Shown here: positions 63,877 to 64,000 of the stretch, piece by piece
Layout: every line of letters starts with the position of its first letter
How positions within the stretch are numbered: the first letter of the stretch is position 1
Source of the DNA: Gonatopus flavifemur
Taxonomy: Eukaryota > Arthropoda > Insecta > Hymenoptera > Dryinidae
Direction: 5' to 3'
Assembly: GCA_018340375.1 (NCBI GenBank)
Contig: JAFFJZ010000017.1
Span: forward strand, 4,702,001 to 4,766,000
Length of the DNA: 64,000 nucleotides
Program-made: the position numbers and the translations under genes
The notes under the pieces: generated by a model
The model's database searches: none
The model's input: only the letters and a program-made list of their open reading frames with translations
What the model was told of the DNA's origin: nothing

Positions 63877-64000
63877 CAGGGTGTCTACGACTCGGGAAAA
63901 TCCGGGAATCCGGGAAACAGCCGGGGATTTGACAAAGTCGGGAAAAAACGGGAAAAGGCCGGGAATTTCGCGCAACCATCGGGAAAAATTAAAAATTGTT
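63877..64000 (+). mobile_element. hAT-like terminus, cut by window end
   Basis: Begins CAGGGTGTCTACGACTCGGG and continues with a run of CGGGAAAATCCGGGAA-type repeats to the window edge. CAGGGTGTCTAC is a common start of hAT-type elements in insects. The other end lies outside the window. Confidence 0.55.

Overview
The window is AT-rich, intron-bearing eukaryotic DNA that looks like an insect repeat region. The basis is R1-clade, RTE-like and other APE-type non-LTR retrotransposons, Tc1/mariner-superfamily transposons of the D-D41D type, Tnp2-like transposases, many hairpin MITEs and GT-AG introns. I cannot name the species. Nearly all recognisable coding sequence belongs to mobile elements; I found no rRNA gene, no intact tRNA gene and no CRISPR array.

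Layout. 1-2.2 kb: the 3' end of an RTE-like LINE, then a ~65-bp satellite array and a ~124-bp variant of it. 2.66-3.17 kb: a MITE with CCCTGGT ends holding a tRNA-like segment. 3.2-5.8 kb: a decayed Tnp2-like transposase. 8.6-13.25 kb: a complete but mutated LINE bounded by a 12-bp target-site duplication (TSD), itself split by a 105-bp MITE. 13.9-18.0 kb: a second satellite array interrupted by a GC-rich R1-clade element that has lost its reverse transcriptase. 18.2-20.5 kb: a large foldback repeat. 21.3-22.4 kb: a rearranged dispersed repeat.

The main find is at 22,404-42,936. Two divergently transcribed, multi-exon genes lie between inverted CCCTGGT termini. The left gene (8 exons, minus strand, about 487 aa) encodes a coiled-coil protein with a BEN-like C-terminal domain. 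The right gene (5 exons, plus strand, about 880 aa, one frameshift) encodes a Tnp2/EnSpm-like transposase. Copies of AAGCGTGC cluster inside both ends in inverted orientation. An unoccupied copy of the insertion site lies at about 21,940-22,100, and comparison with it gives a 2-bp TSD (AA). I read this as one 20.5-kb two-gene DNA transposon whose introns have collected many MITEs.

42.9-50 kb is a MITE field: families with CACGG or CACTGA ends and 2-bp TSDs, hAT-like MITEs with 8-bp TSDs, one TTAA-flanked element, and a GATCT array with exact 10-bp period. A possible host promoter or first exon lies at 47.48-47.94 kb. 50.06-57.0 kb holds three abutting D-D41D transposons in alternating orientation. 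57.38-60.74 kb is a full-length RTE-like LINE with a 13-bp TSD, interrupted by only three in-frame stops. The last 3 kb holds more MITEs and the start of a hAT-like terminus cut by the window edge.

Functionally, the window is a record of nested transposition. The BEN/transposase pair is the only set of multi-exon genes that could still act together: by analogy with plant En/Spm, a DNA-binding partner plus a transposase acting on shared subterminal repeats.
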